Source: Smittia aterrima (taxonomy: Eukaryota > Arthropoda > Insecta > Diptera > Chironomidae). From it: a DNA stretch of 64,000 nt. Shown piece after piece: positions 1-10,616 of this stretch. The stretch covers positions 16,058,001 to 16,122,000 of the forward strand of contig CP093831.1 of the NCBI GenBank assembly GCA_033063855.1, in the 5' to 3' direction. Position 1 is the first letter of the stretch. Each line of letters opens with the position of its first letter. The notes beneath the pieces were generated by a model, which was not told where the DNA came from, did no database searches, and was given only the letters and a program-made list of their open reading frames with translations. The translations under genes were made by a program, and so were the position numbers.

Positions 1-1031
1 TTCCAAAGATTAAGTTTTGTAATGTATCTTCCAACAGGGAAAGCAATTCCCTAAAAAGAACAAAAGCAAATATTTATTAAAATTTGTTTAAGATTTTTCA
101 AGAAAAAATTGCTTACATATCCACCATAGACTCCCCAATTGAAGATCGCCATGACGAGAGCTCTTCTGTTCTCAGGGAAAATATCAGACATAATTCCTGT
201 TGCAAGAGGATTACATCCTGATTCTCCTGCAGCCATAATCTGCATGAATTTGAATGTTAGATAATTGATGATTGTAAATAAAAATTGCTTACCATTCGAA
301 GAATAATGAGTTGCCAGTAAGTTTGTACAGAACCTGATATCGAATGAAAGAAAAATTAATAATTATTAATCAAAGTCGCTCAATGAAGAAACAAACAAGA
401 CGAATTAGCAAAGTGTTGATGATAATAAAATAGCTAAAAGCTCATCGAACTAACAATTTCGTTGAGCTCCGAAGTCGTCTCGAAATAACACGATTGTTAT
501 TTCAAAAGTTTGATCTCTCACCTTGAAGAACGATCGCAACGCCAAAGACCAGAGTACAAACGAAAAGCATTTTCGAGCGATTGTATTTGTCAGCTGCTAT
601 CCCGAGAACGACGCCGACGATTGTGAATACTAGAATGAATACAGGTCCAGCAAGAAGTTGATATTCAAGCCCTAGACCGTTGTAATCCCATTCGCAGTAA
701 GCTGTTCCGTCAACGTTTAGAGCTGAACATGATTCAGGTTCGCTGAAGAATCGAAAAATGTTTACTTTAAATCGGAGTTAGCTTAAAGTTTTCTTACGTG
801 ATCGTTCCACATGCAGCTGGTAAATCATTTTTCTCGTAGCTCGTGTCGTTCAACTGACACGAATGATCTCCATAATCAATATCTCTTGCCGTCGCTCTCG
901 ATGTAACGCCAATCAAATAATGTCCGAGTTCGCCAAGAATATAACAAACCGTGAGAATTCCAAGAATGTAAGCTTTTTTAAAGCTTTCGAATTTTCCTTC
1001 AACTCCGATCATCTTCGATTGTTGATTGGAA
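1..1031 (-). CDS. Major facilitator superfamily transporter, 5' part (truncated by window edge)
   Basis: This is a multi-pass membrane transporter of the MFS fold; its substrate cannot be told. Exons on the minus strand are 798-1031 (ATG proposed at 1012), 522-742, 293-333, 117-239 and 1-50, all with GT-AG borders and consistent phases. The protein then leaves the window. The start MIGVEGKFESFKKAY leads into a first membrane helix (ILTVCYILGELGHYLIG). An extracellular loop rich in Asp and Cys follows, then a helix ending in GIAADKYNRSK, the MFS loop 2-3 signature. Later come MAAGESGCNPLATGI and FPENRRALVMAIFNWGVYGGY, typical of an insect spinster-like/uncharacterised MFS group. The open frame extends 19 bases upstream of the ATG to a splice acceptor, so an upstream coding exon is possible; I did not find a convincing one. 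A 31-codon ORF at about 1233-1138 does not join in phase. Family assignment is confident, subfamily is not. Confidence 0.82.
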
Positions 1032-1239
1032 CTGAAATAAAAAACGAAAGAGAGGTCGTTAAAATATTTTAAAATTTCTCCAAATTAGCATAAAAACATG
1101 TTAATTGTTGTTATAGCGAAAGCGATGAGACACAATATCAATTAACATCTCCCACGACAATATTTCCGGGCGGTAAATTGTCCATCAAAGACTGGAATGA
1201 CGACTTCTTGGGAATTTCCAAGATCAAGTTCATGGCGGG

Positions 1240-4200
1240 ATTTTTATTCGATCACTGACTCATGCACATTCGGTAAACATTGCATTCAAAACGAGATACG
1301 AAAGAAGAAAACCACCAATGACGTTCGCTGGACTTTAACTTTATTTTGATGATTTTATTTATTGACTCGGGATAACAACATTTAACGGCAATCAGGTGAT
1401 TTTGTTTCGGAAGGTGGAACTGGTTTGTTTGTTTTTTTCTTCTATTTGCTCTGATTCACAAGGTCGATCAATCGCCTGCAGCGATATTTTATTTATAGAA
1501 AATACTTTTCCGTGCAGATTCAATTTTTTCGCGATTGTATCATGCTCTCTCAGGTTCTTGAACGACACGTTAATATGTATTCAGTTATGCAAATTAAATT
1601 CTAATGATATTCACGATAGAAAAAAAGAAGTGGAAAATGTAATTTTCGTCACTTAATTAAAAGCGAAAAGCTCTAATGAGTTTAGAGGATATCAAAACGA
1701 GTCTGCGTTTAGGTTTCATTATTCTCTAAACTGTCTTACATCGAATTGAAGTCTATAATGTTCAAGTATTTGAACTTTTGTGTAGAAAGGAGACAACAGT
1801 ACAAGCACAACGCAAATTTTAACTTGACGCAAACAAGGCGGACAAATGTTCCGTTTCATGGGCAAATGGATTCAAATCAAGATTTAAGAACATTTTAACT
1901 GTCTCGTGAACGAGTCTCGCTCCAGATTGCGCTAACTCAACTGCTTCTACATTCCTCAAGTTGAAGTCCTTAGATGCGGTCAGCGGATTATTAATTTTGT
2001 ATGATGACATAAATTGAGTACGAATAACTAATGAAGTTCTAATTTTAATGAAGCAGGTGCCATTACTTTGTTCAAATTGGATTTAAATTCAAATCGACTC
2101 GTTGCGTGTTGCATAATCTTGCAAACGACTTTTCGACGATCTTTGTGGGGCAGTTCGCATTGAAATTCTTTACACTAAGCTTCTCTAGATGAGACTAATA
2201 GTTAAAGCTTCTGATCGATCAAACATTTAATTGAACGTTAATCAATATCAATTTTAAATTACTGGAATTTAACGCCGGTGCACGTTTTGTTCAAGTTGAC
2301 AGATGCAAAAAAACCGCAAAACCTCTCACAGATGGCGAATTAGAATTTAAAATCACTTTCGAATAAATTAGAATTTTTTATTGACGAAACTTTCAATCAA
2401 GTTTGTGCAAGTTAGTTTCTCGTAAATTTTCTGTTGCGAAAGAAGCTTCAATGAAGCTGTTTCATTTGCTCTTCCTACACATTTTACTCGAATCATGCCG
2501 AAGAAACACGTTTGGGCACAAACGAAAACCAATTTTAGCCAGATTCAAAGTTCTTGAAGATTCAGAAAATGAAACTTATAATCATTGTTAATCACGCGCG
2601 ATAGAAACGTGTTTTGTTGTTTTCTTTGATTCTTCAATCAGAAAAGTTTCGCGTTCATCGCGCATTTAAGTTTCGCAAAACACTTGTCCAAAGCTCAAAA
2701 CGCCTCATTCACAAATGACTCGACTTGATAACTTTATTTAACATTTTATTTGTTTTTCTCAAGCTCCAACTCGACCCAATTTTGTTAAACATTTGAATAA
2801 AGTTTATTCGATAAACAGTAACAACGTTCAAGAATTTTTGAGAAAGGTCGCGAGCGCTTAGCAACAGGATGAGAATGGCGATAAAAAATAATTTATGAAT
2901 AACGCTTTAGCTTGATCACGATTGGAATTTAATTGAGTTTTGCAAAAATCGAGAGTTACTCTCAGTTTGAGATAAGAAATTGATTCTGACATAATGCCAC
3001 TCAAACTATTACAATAAAATAAGTCTTCCATTTGATAAGAAATTAGGTTACATAATTAATATTTTGTTTAAACGATTCCGAAAGAAGTTCACTGTCTTCA
3101 AAATACTTCTTTTTTGGTCACATCCGCGTCGCTCGAAATCTTGTAAACATTTTGTCACAAAGATTCAGTCTGAGATTTACTCGATCATTCAAGGTCGATT
3201 TCGTTGAGAACATGAATTCGGAAAATCCAAAATAACGGTTGTCTCATTTAATTATGCGATCGAAGACTTTGCCTAGAGATACGAAATCTTCTTCGTGCGG
3301 ATAATGGTTTGGAAGCGAAGAAATATCTTTGACGTAGCGACGAGATGTGATCATTCCACAAAGTTTTATTTCAGAAATTAAAAGTGGCAATTGAAATCTT
3401 TTTTGTGCTTCATCCTCAAGATTCGCGTGATCAGAACTTTTCTTGTTCTTTAAGAATTTAATTTCACTGTCGACTCACATCGTTTTAAACTTTTTACAAA
3501 ACTTTTCCTTTCGCAACTGAAAGTTCTTTCCACTTTGCGAATAATTTTTTTATTCGATTTTCCCGCAACCGCGATCCGGAGCCGAACTGAATGACTCTGA
3601 AGCTAGAATTGAACTGATCGAAAGAATAAAATGAAAAAAAAACTTTATGGAGCTTGAAGCAAACGTGAAGAAGGAATTTTTCTATAATATTTCTTCTCTC
3701 AGTTTGTTGTATTGTGAGTTGTAAACAATTTATGTATCAGCTTATTCCTATGGATACGCTTAGAAAGTGTTAGTTGGCTTACGATCATTTCAGCCTATTC
3801 GGAAGGCTTGAGGCAGCTTGACAAATGACTTAACCGGCAGACTGATCCATTATGTCGATCATTAATAGTCTAAGCTTCAGATCAGTTTAAGAACTTGCTG
3901 TTAGCAAGTTGCTAAGCAACATGTTCTCGGCTGGTTCGAATAGCAGCTTTTAGTTTCTTGGGGGCTTGTGACGCCAAATACCAGCACAATTTATCATTTC
4001 TAAACTTTTGTTAGACTTCGTTTTCCAATGACAGTGAAGGGAAAAAACTATCGAATAACATTTCAGGTTCTGACAACGCTAAGTTGCAATTCTTTGTTCC
4101 CTACTTTCGCAAGGAACTAATAAGCAAACCGGTTACGTTCGTTTGGAAATTTTCCGACGTCATCAATTTGTATCTGACCTCTAAAAATTTTGTTTCTCTT

Positions 4201-5310
4201 TCGCTTCCTTTTCGCGTATTGTGGTTCAAGTTTCATTCCTCACAACAAATTGATTTGTTCTCGTTAAATCTGAGCGAATTAAATTCTGAACGAGCTTCTG
4301 TCAACAACGAAAAGTTCAAGCTCTTCAAATTTATTCAACGTTCTTATGTATACCAAATAACGAGAAAATTATTCTTCATTAACAATATTTATTTGCTAAT
4401 TAACTCACTTTATTTAATAACTTTTGATCAAGATAATGAATTTACACCGCTCAGTTCTTAAAATATTAAATCACTCGTTGTCACCTTCAATCTTGATTTA
4501 AATTCGATTCAATTAACGATTTTATGAAAGAACGCGAATTCACTTTCACTCTGACTGACGATTGAAGTTAATTATTTCAAGATCGTTTTCATCACAAATG
4601 AATTTTAATTTATTGTCGTCACTTCGTTGAATGATTCCCGCTTTTAATGAACTTGTAGGAATCAGAGTTGAGCATAAACTGAAAGCGAAAAAGAGAAGAG
4701 TTTTTGTTTTGGACACGCAGCTCGGACGCGATACAATCAAAGCGAAGAATATTTTGCTCGGATGAGTGCCTTAAAGTTCATTCCATTCTTGGAGAAGAGA
4801 AAAACCCGGCGTCCATTGCGTCACCTCGCGAGCTTAGAGAAACCAAAAAGTCGTTTTTAAAAGATTTGCATTTTGTTTTTTCTTTCTCCTCTTGATCCAT
4901 AAACTTCATAAACGTGTTTTTGCTGGGATTTCCTATCACGAGATTTTGCTTTCTCGTTTTTTTTCCTCATCTTCTACATAACTGGAGATCTTTGATTCTT
5001 CTTTGTTTTCAAACATAAAATTTTAATCTAACTCGATTATTTAAATCTAACTCCATTATTGAAAAAAATTTGCGTGGCGCGATAAATAAATAATAGAACA
5101 AACATGTTATGTCTGTTCTGGCTGACGAATTGATTTGTTCTCAATGAAAACTTCTCATTAGTTCTGAGGGTTTTAAGTTCAGTTTCAAGGGCTTTTTCAT
5201 TTCTTAGATTTAATGCATGAACGACGAACTGTAACTGGAAACTTATGCGAGTGAATGATTGTCTTCAAATGAAGTTCAATTAGCTTGCGGTGCAATCAAT
5301 CGCTATTGTT
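1240..5310. other. Intergenic, no gene recognised
   Basis: About 4 kb of AT-rich DNA between the MFS gene and the inverted-repeat element. The longest open frame (4084-4461, plus, 125 codons) is low-complexity, Phe/Leu/Asn-rich and has no recognisable domain, so I treat it as chance. A small perfect hairpin (AACTTGCT-gtt-AGCAAGTT) lies near 3893-3911. 5' non-coding exons of the MFS gene may lie at the left end. Confidence 0.6.
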
Positions 5311-5510
5311 TCAATTAAGAGGTGAATCGCGGGAAATCTGCCGAATTCAAATGACTGTAACTTTCGTAAATTGAAATCTTTTTATTATCTGTTTTTTGTA
5401 TTGACAAGAACTATTCTTTAAAATTCATCTCACATACAAAGATTTTCAATAAATATTGAAGTTAAGTCAGAAAAGTTAATTTAGTCGAGCTCCAAAAAAT
5501 GGTGTTCGAC
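5311..5510 (+). repeat. Left arm of the long inverted repeat
   Basis: Starts tcaattaagaggtgaatcgc and ends caaaaaatggtgttcgac. It matches the reverse complement of 6420-6619 almost end to end, including the shared blocks ctgccgaattcaaatgactg and ttattatctgttttttgtat. Confidence 0.85.
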
Positions 5511-6419
5511 AGTGATATTTGTAAATTTTTCCATAACTATATTGTATTATTGAATAAAAATCCTCAGTGTTTCTTGTAGTCTCTTCTTTTGTCTTAAAAA
5601 AACTGGTAATTAAACTTTCATAACGTTTAATGGAGCAAAGTTATGGAACTTCTTTTTAATCATGTCATACGTCATAAAAGCGGATCTCTACGCTTTCAAG
5701 AGAATTTCGGAGCAATAAAAGACAATTGCTTGATCTAATTTAATCAAGAATGTTTTCAGAATGTTCAACTATAAGAAAAAATATATCAGATGTTCCTGAA
5801 AGCATTTCTTGAAGTAGGTTTTACTGGTTAAATTAACCCGAAGTTACTAAAGCCATGCTTGGAGCGACACGCTGATTAATTGAGTGCTACAGAAGTTATC
5901 TTCAGAAATATTTTAAATATAATAACCTTTTTGGCATCTCAAAGAGTCATTCGTCATATTTTATTTAGTTGTTAAGTCCATAAAGTGCCAAAGAAACGAT
6001 TTAAAAATCAATTTTATAGTCGACAGCAAGATGCTCTCATTGGTGGACAAAAAATCTTCATATCATTTTCCAAGATGGATTTTAGAAACCTTCTGTACTG
6101 TTTTTGATGTTTTTTTTATACTAATTATCTTGATCATCATTAGGTCTGCGGATTGAAAATCTATTTTCACTATTGACTTACTTTTATAGTATTTTTTTTG
6201 AGACATTTGTCACGACCGACCATCGATTTCTTTTATTGGAACTTACAATCTTAAGGTCTGCCGATATTTCATGTTCAGCCATTTATTCTTATTAACTAGC
6301 ATTTTGTTAATAGATAATGCTTCAAACTATCAAATGAAACTGTGTTAATTGCTTTGATGTTGCTTTTTCAAATGATTTTCAATAAAATGTTCATATTGTT
6401 GAGTATTTTCAAGCCATTT

Positions 6420-6619
6420 GTCGAACACCATTTTTTGGAGCTCCACTTAATTAATTTTTCTGACTTTACTATAATATTTATTGAAAGTCTTTGTATGACA
6501 GATGAATTTTAAAAGATAGTTCTTGTCAATACAAAAAACAGATAATAAAAAGCTTTCAATTCGCGAAAGTTACAGTCATTTGAATTCGGCAGATTTCCGG
6601 CGATTCACTCCTTAATTGA
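6420..6619 (-). repeat. Right arm of the long inverted repeat
   Basis: Begins gtcgaacaccattttttgga and ends attcactccttaattga. It is the reverse complement of the left arm with scattered substitutions; both arms measure 200 bp. Confidence 0.85.
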
Positions 6620-6877
6620 TGCCTTCCTTCGGCAAATGTGCGCAAATTAATTTTTTCAGAGAATTGATCGTCGTCGTCAACCTCATTTGAAGAAGTTTCA
6701 GGATGATCAAATGTTTGATATCAATTGGAGCAACATTCCAAAAAAATATTGACTCAAGAAAGTGAGTCACTTTCGTGGCTTCTGAAAAAGTACAAAAATG
6801 AGCACGCGAAAGTTTTTAATTTCATACCAAGTTCTTATTAATTCAAGTAAAGTTCACAAAAAAAAAACGAAACCACT

Positions 6878-7189
6878 ATGAAGACAATATTTTTCACCAC
6901 GTTGGCGTTCTTGATGCTAGTTTCTCTAGCCAGCGCTCAAGACGATGAGGTTGAAGCTCCAGAAGCAGACGGGGAAGAAAAGCCAGCATCAAACAGTACG
7001 TGTACACCGCCTGCAGCAGAAAAGTTACAATTCCCAGCTCAATGTCTCTACGACATTAATAAACATCGAGTGAATACCGATTGCCCTGTTGCTGACTTGC
7101 CTCCGAAATGTGAGAGGGGAAAATTGGTTCAAACAATGAACGGAGAGGAGTATGAAATGTGTTGCTGCAACTTCTCGAATTTCGCATAA
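6878..7189 (+). CDS. Small cysteine-rich secreted protein, paralogue 1
   Basis: A 103-residue protein of unknown function. Residues 1-20 are a clear signal peptide (MKTIFFTTLAFLMLVSLASA), followed by an acidic linker (QDDEVEAPEADGEEK) and a C-terminal domain of about 50 residues with cysteines in the pattern QC-x(n)-DC-x(n)-PPKC-x(n)-EMCCCN, ending FSNFA. There are seven cysteines in the mature part; the first (in NSTC) is not shared with the paralogue at 13223-13576. An N-glycosylation sequon NST is present. The start is the only Met that gives a signal peptide. A polyadenylation signal lies 28 bases after the stop. It is intronless. The two paralogues flank CAAP1 and SF3B2, suggesting local duplication. 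I do not recognise a named family; roles such as protease inhibitor, antimicrobial or cuticle peptide are only guesses. Confidence 0.85.
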   Translation: MKTIFFTTLAFLMLVSLASAQDDEVEAPEADGEEKPASNSTCTPPAAEKLQFPAQCLYDINKHRVNTDCPVADLPPKCERGKLVQTMNGEEYEMCCCNFSNFA

Positions 7190-7216
7190 TTGTGATTTAT
7201 TTTATGGATATTATTC

Positions 7217-7222
7217 AATAAA
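7217..7222 (+). terminator. Polyadenylation signal AATAAA of secreted paralogue 1
   Basis: Canonical AATAAA 28 bases after the stop codon; the CAAP1 stop on the other strand is at 7291, so the two genes converge tightly. Confidence 0.7.
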
Positions 7223-7290
7223 GTTAATTGCTTTTTCTTTTAATAACTTTAAATTGCTCAATCGATCCTTCCTCAGCATTCATAATTTTA

Positions 7291-10200
7291 TCACTGATTG
7301 CCTTTTCGCTCTCTTTCTCTTTTCCTTTCTGTCGATTTTTGATTGTTTTTTGTCTTACGCATAGTGCGGACTTTCGAAGCGAGTTGAGTCGTTTTTAATA
7401 TGTTTTGTGTCTTTGATGATGATAGCCTGACAATGGAAAATTTTTATAAAATTTCAGCTGAAATATTTGAATAGTTACTCACCATCTCTGCTCCCAAGTT
7501 TCTGAATTCTTCGAAGTCTCACCAGCAGACTTTTCGCTGTCGTTCATTATTTCGTCGTCACTTGAATTGTTAATCTCTACAACATCATCGTCAGATTGGA
7601 CATCACAACGCGCTTCAAGAGATTTTTCCATCAAATCGTCAGGAATTTCTTTTTTTTCTGGAGCTTTTTCAATTTCATCTTCTTCCTTGTCAAATTGATG
7701 ATGTAGCTCAATTAGCTCTGTGTCGCTCATGAGTTGAACAACATTCGGATCATCATCCGTAGCGATGTCTTTTGGTGACTCGTGCTGTGGGCTTTTAATT
7801 TTTTCTTCTGGTTTTTCTTGAATTTTTTCTGTTTCTTTTGATTCCTTGATCATGTCAGAATTCTTAGGAGTTTCTTCTGAATCCTTAGCTTTTTCTGGAC
7901 TTTTCTCAACTACAATTTCTTCCTTCTTTGGTGGAGATTTCTTCGCAGGAGGTGCTTCATCGTCAGAATCAGAAATGAAAAAGGTTTCAGGACTCGGCTC
8001 CATTCTAATGACATCGTCGTCATCATCCTCTTCAGCAGCGATATTATCTTCGACTTTCGGTGGAGTAGGTTCCTTTGCAGAAACGACTGTAGAAGTTGGC
8101 TCGCCGTTACTCGATCGAGATTTATAGTTTCGCTTTAATTTCACAGGTTTTGTTGGAGGAGCTGGGGGAACTACAATTCTTCTTACCACAATTGGTTCAA
8201 TATTTTTCTTCTCAACACGACTCGTGGTTGTTTTCGGAATGTCAGGTGTTTTCGCTTTTTCTTTATTGACATTCGAAATTGTTTCCTTGCTCTCAACTTT
8301 TTCTTTTTCATCGTCGGAATCTAAATCAATTTTTGTCACTGGCTCTAATGCAAGTTGTGATCTTATTGCTCGAGCTCTCGCCTGGAGTTCCAGTAACTCA
8401 AGCATTGTCATCTCCTTTGGACCTAATTGAATGCAAATGGAACAATTAATCAATCAAAGCTACCTCAGAAATACAATTTCTCTTACTTTTATTCGTTTTC
8501 TCGACTGGTTTCGAAGTAGAATCAGATTTCTTCGCGGCTTCTTTTGCTGGTGGAAGTAAAGATAAATTTTTAGTTTAAAAATGGCAATGTGCATGTGCGG
8601 CGAAGAAAATTGCAATTTCCAATTTGATAACAATATTATTGCTCAGAACTTCGTCTTAACGATAAATCAAGGCATCACCAGAAAAGAAATTATTCACAAC
8701 TTTTTGACGGGCATACGAAAAGTAAACTTAGATGTTAGCTTTGGAACAGAAGAAGAAAACCAGTCACTGATGAAGAATGTTTCAGAAGCGATTGAAATAT
8801 TTGAGAGAAAATCAAAATTCAATTTCGTCATCACCAAATTATGCACAATTCGTGGAAGAGTTCCAAGAACAGGACGAATGAGAAATTCGAAGCAATTTAT
8901 TCTGTGGCCGTGCGACAATATTGTTTTAACAAGTGATAAACGATACGCAAATTGTTGTACAAATGAAGTTTGTTATGTTTCAAACTTCGACCAACTGATT
9001 CCACTTATGAATTGCGGTGACGCAATCGAAATCGGATGCAACATTCTTAAAATAGTAAAAATTGCTCTCTCCAAATTTGTTACTTGCTGTATCATCGATG
9101 GTGACGTTCTAAATTCTTGGCAAGAAGTAAAATTACCGATTAAAAATCTATCCAACGTCCATTCGATTGTCGCAAAAGAAGAAGATGAAAAGGATTGCCA
9201 TTTTGCTGTTGACAATGATTTTGATTTTATAATCGCCCCAGCAGTCAAACGTGCAGAACAATTCCATGTTTTGAGGAAATTAACTAGAGGACACGATATC
9301 AAAATAATTGCTGACATCGCAAAAGATATCGAAAGGAATGAGATGAATCGAATCATTGAACATTTTTATGGAATATCTATCGATGCTTCATTAAAAGAGC
9401 TAATCAATTACGCCGTGGAAAAAACCACAGAACTGCATAAGCTTGTTCTTAGTAAGATTCTCAGGGGAAGCCTGCATTAATGGAGGCTTATGCGTCGGCG
9501 AATAGCTGCCGATTCAATTATGTTGACTTCGAATAATGTCAACGAAGCGTAGGAACGACTTCCAAATTGTATTGGATATCACAAACTTTTACAAGCAAGT
9601 AAACGAAGTTATCGTTGAAGACATCTGATGCGACAATTGATCGATCAGTTAATTTGCAAAGGAAATAGTTTTAGGGAATTAGAAGAACTGGCGAGCTCAC
9701 TCCCCAAGAAAGCATTTGATATTTCTAGTTGTTTGTCCTACGATTGCAAAAAGCGATTGCAGATGTGGAAGAATACGACAGCAATGGTTTATGTCGATTG
9801 TGATAATAAGACAGACCAGGAGCAAATGAACGAAGTTCAGCAAATTGCTTTGATGTACATAAAGGAAATGAAACTTAGCCAGTGATCCAGAAAATTGTTG
9901 AACAAACTTTACCTTTCTTCTGAACAGCCTCTGCTTCCGAGTCTGATGAGATTTCTTCTAACGAGACATGCTCGTCGAGTTGCTCGAGCTCAGAATCATC
10001 TGAATCGGTATTTTCAGGGCATCTCGTATTGTTAATTATAGAAATTAATCTTTTCGTGGAGATTCCAAGGATTTCGTCTAAACAGATTTGCTGGATCCTC
10101 TCGATTGATTTGTTCTATGGATATAATTGATTTCAGTAAGAGAATTTAGATTCATTCAGAAAAGCGTAGTTAACTCACTTGTAAATTCGGAGGTAATCGT

Positions 10201-10343
10201 TGTTTAATTTGCTTGTTCTTGAGACACGAAAACAATTGCTTAGTAAGCTCTAATCGATCACTAGCGTAATCAGCAAGAGGCTTCAAAACCTCATTGCTCT
10301 TCACTTCAGCTTTATTCTTTTTGCTCTTCCTTTCAGACGGCAT
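7291..10343 (-). CDS. CAAP1: CAAP1-like protein (caspase activity and apoptosis inhibitor 1 homologue)
   Basis: Five exons on the minus strand: 10179-10343, 9913-10114, 8487-8546, 7483-8422 and 7291-7426, giving about 500 residues. The N-terminal conserved block (PLADYASDRLELTKQLF, then IKQRLPPNLQ joined to NKSIERIQQICLDEILGIS) aligns with the vertebrate CAAP1 core (display of 'SD-E-L-QCF...LP-VL-..IEEIK-LC-EQL'). The second hallmark, LELLELQARARAIRSQL, lies just after the 8422 splice. In human CAAP1 it is near the C-terminus; here a long, acidic, Ser/Lys/Glu-rich, disordered region and a basic tail (KRKREREK-like) follow. The start chosen is MPSERKSKKN at 10343; an in-frame ATG 42 bases upstream is possible. 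Human CAAP1 modulates caspase activation; its role in insects is unknown to me. Intron 2 (8547-9912) contains a gene on the opposite strand. It is transcribed divergently from SF3B2. Confidence 0.82.
8581..9885 (+). pseudogene. Pyruvate-kinase-like pseudoenzyme or pseudogene nested in CAAP1 intron 2
   Basis: An intact 299-codon ORF (8581-9480) followed by fragments in other frames to 9885 gives a degenerate, intronless pyruvate kinase. Family landmarks appear in order. IRKVNLDVSFGTEEENQSLM matches the NVARLNFSHGTHEYH region; LCTIRGRVPRTGRM matches the DTKGPEIRTG region; IIDGDVLNSWQEVKLPIKNL and DNDFDFIIAPAVKRAEQFHV match the B-domain exit and barrel. KIIADIAKDIERNEMNRI replaces KIISKIENHEG. 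GKPALMEAYASAN (frame 2) sits where GKPV-ATQMLES is expected, and ADSIMLTSNN (frame 1) where AD-IMLSGET is expected. A C-terminal fragment, 9628-9885, resembles the last domain. Catalytic Lys and the metal-binding Glu and Asp are absent. It lies 34 bases beyond CAAP1 exon 3 on the opposite strand, consistent with a retrocopy. The alternative is a transcribed, catalytically dead 299-residue protein. Confidence 0.7.
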
Positions 10344-10480
10344 ATTTTCACTCAGATAAATAATTATTTTTGATTTGTGTTTCACTTTCTAGAAAATCTC
10401 GATTTTGTTTTGAAACAAATGCTCGATGAAAAGAAACACGGATTGATTTTCGCAGCTTCTGGAAAACGTCTGAAACTTGG

Positions 10481-10494
10481 ACGCCATCTGGTGG
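10481..10494 (-). promoter_or_regulatory. CTCF-like motif in the CAAP1/SF3B2 divergent promoter
   Basis: The 273-bp gap between the two start codons holds acgccatctggtgg, which matches 13 of 14 positions of the reverse-complement CTCF consensus GCGCCMYCTRSTGG as I recall it. It also forms the inverted repeat CGCCA-tctgg-TGGCG (10482-10496). Binding is inferred only. Confidence 0.45.
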
Positions 10495-10616
10495 CGTGCT
10501 GAATGAAACAAGTCGTGTTAAGAAGTCTCACACTAACACAATTGAAAACGATTCTGAAAATATTCAACAAAAAATCATTTTCAGGTGGAAATAAGCGATT
10601 AAAGTAAGATTGAAAC

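Larger units (their letters stand above)
5311..6619. mobile_element. Candidate non-autonomous element with 200-bp terminal inverted repeats
   Basis: Bases 5311-5510 and 6420-6619 are inverted copies of each other with scattered substitutions and a few 1-base gaps, by eye about 90 percent identical. They enclose 909 bp with no convincing ORF. Similarity stops abruptly on both sides: at the outer ends (tcaattaag / cttaattga) and at the inner ends (ggtgttcgac / gtcgaacacc). I see no clear target-site duplication. The structure fits a foldback or MITE-like DNA element, or alternatively two copies of a 200-bp MITE inserted head-to-head. No transposase is encoded. Confidence 0.65.

Noticed and set aside
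1138..1233. 31-codon ORF (MNLILEIPKKS...) upstream of the MFS gene as its first coding exon
   Set aside because: All usable donors in it are phase 0, whereas the downstream acceptor needs a phase-2 partner.
3920..3960. Possible tRNA T-loop (ggttcgaat)
   Set aside because: No acceptor stem, D-arm or anticodon arm can be formed around it.
4084..4461. 125-codon open frame on plus
   Set aside because: AT-rich composition, Phe/Leu/Asn/Ser bias, no signal peptide, domain or flanking gene signals.
7846..8430. Ser-rich open frames on plus opposite CAAP1
   Set aside because: They are antisense shadows of the acidic CAAP1 exon (Glu/Asp codons reversed to Ser/Phe).
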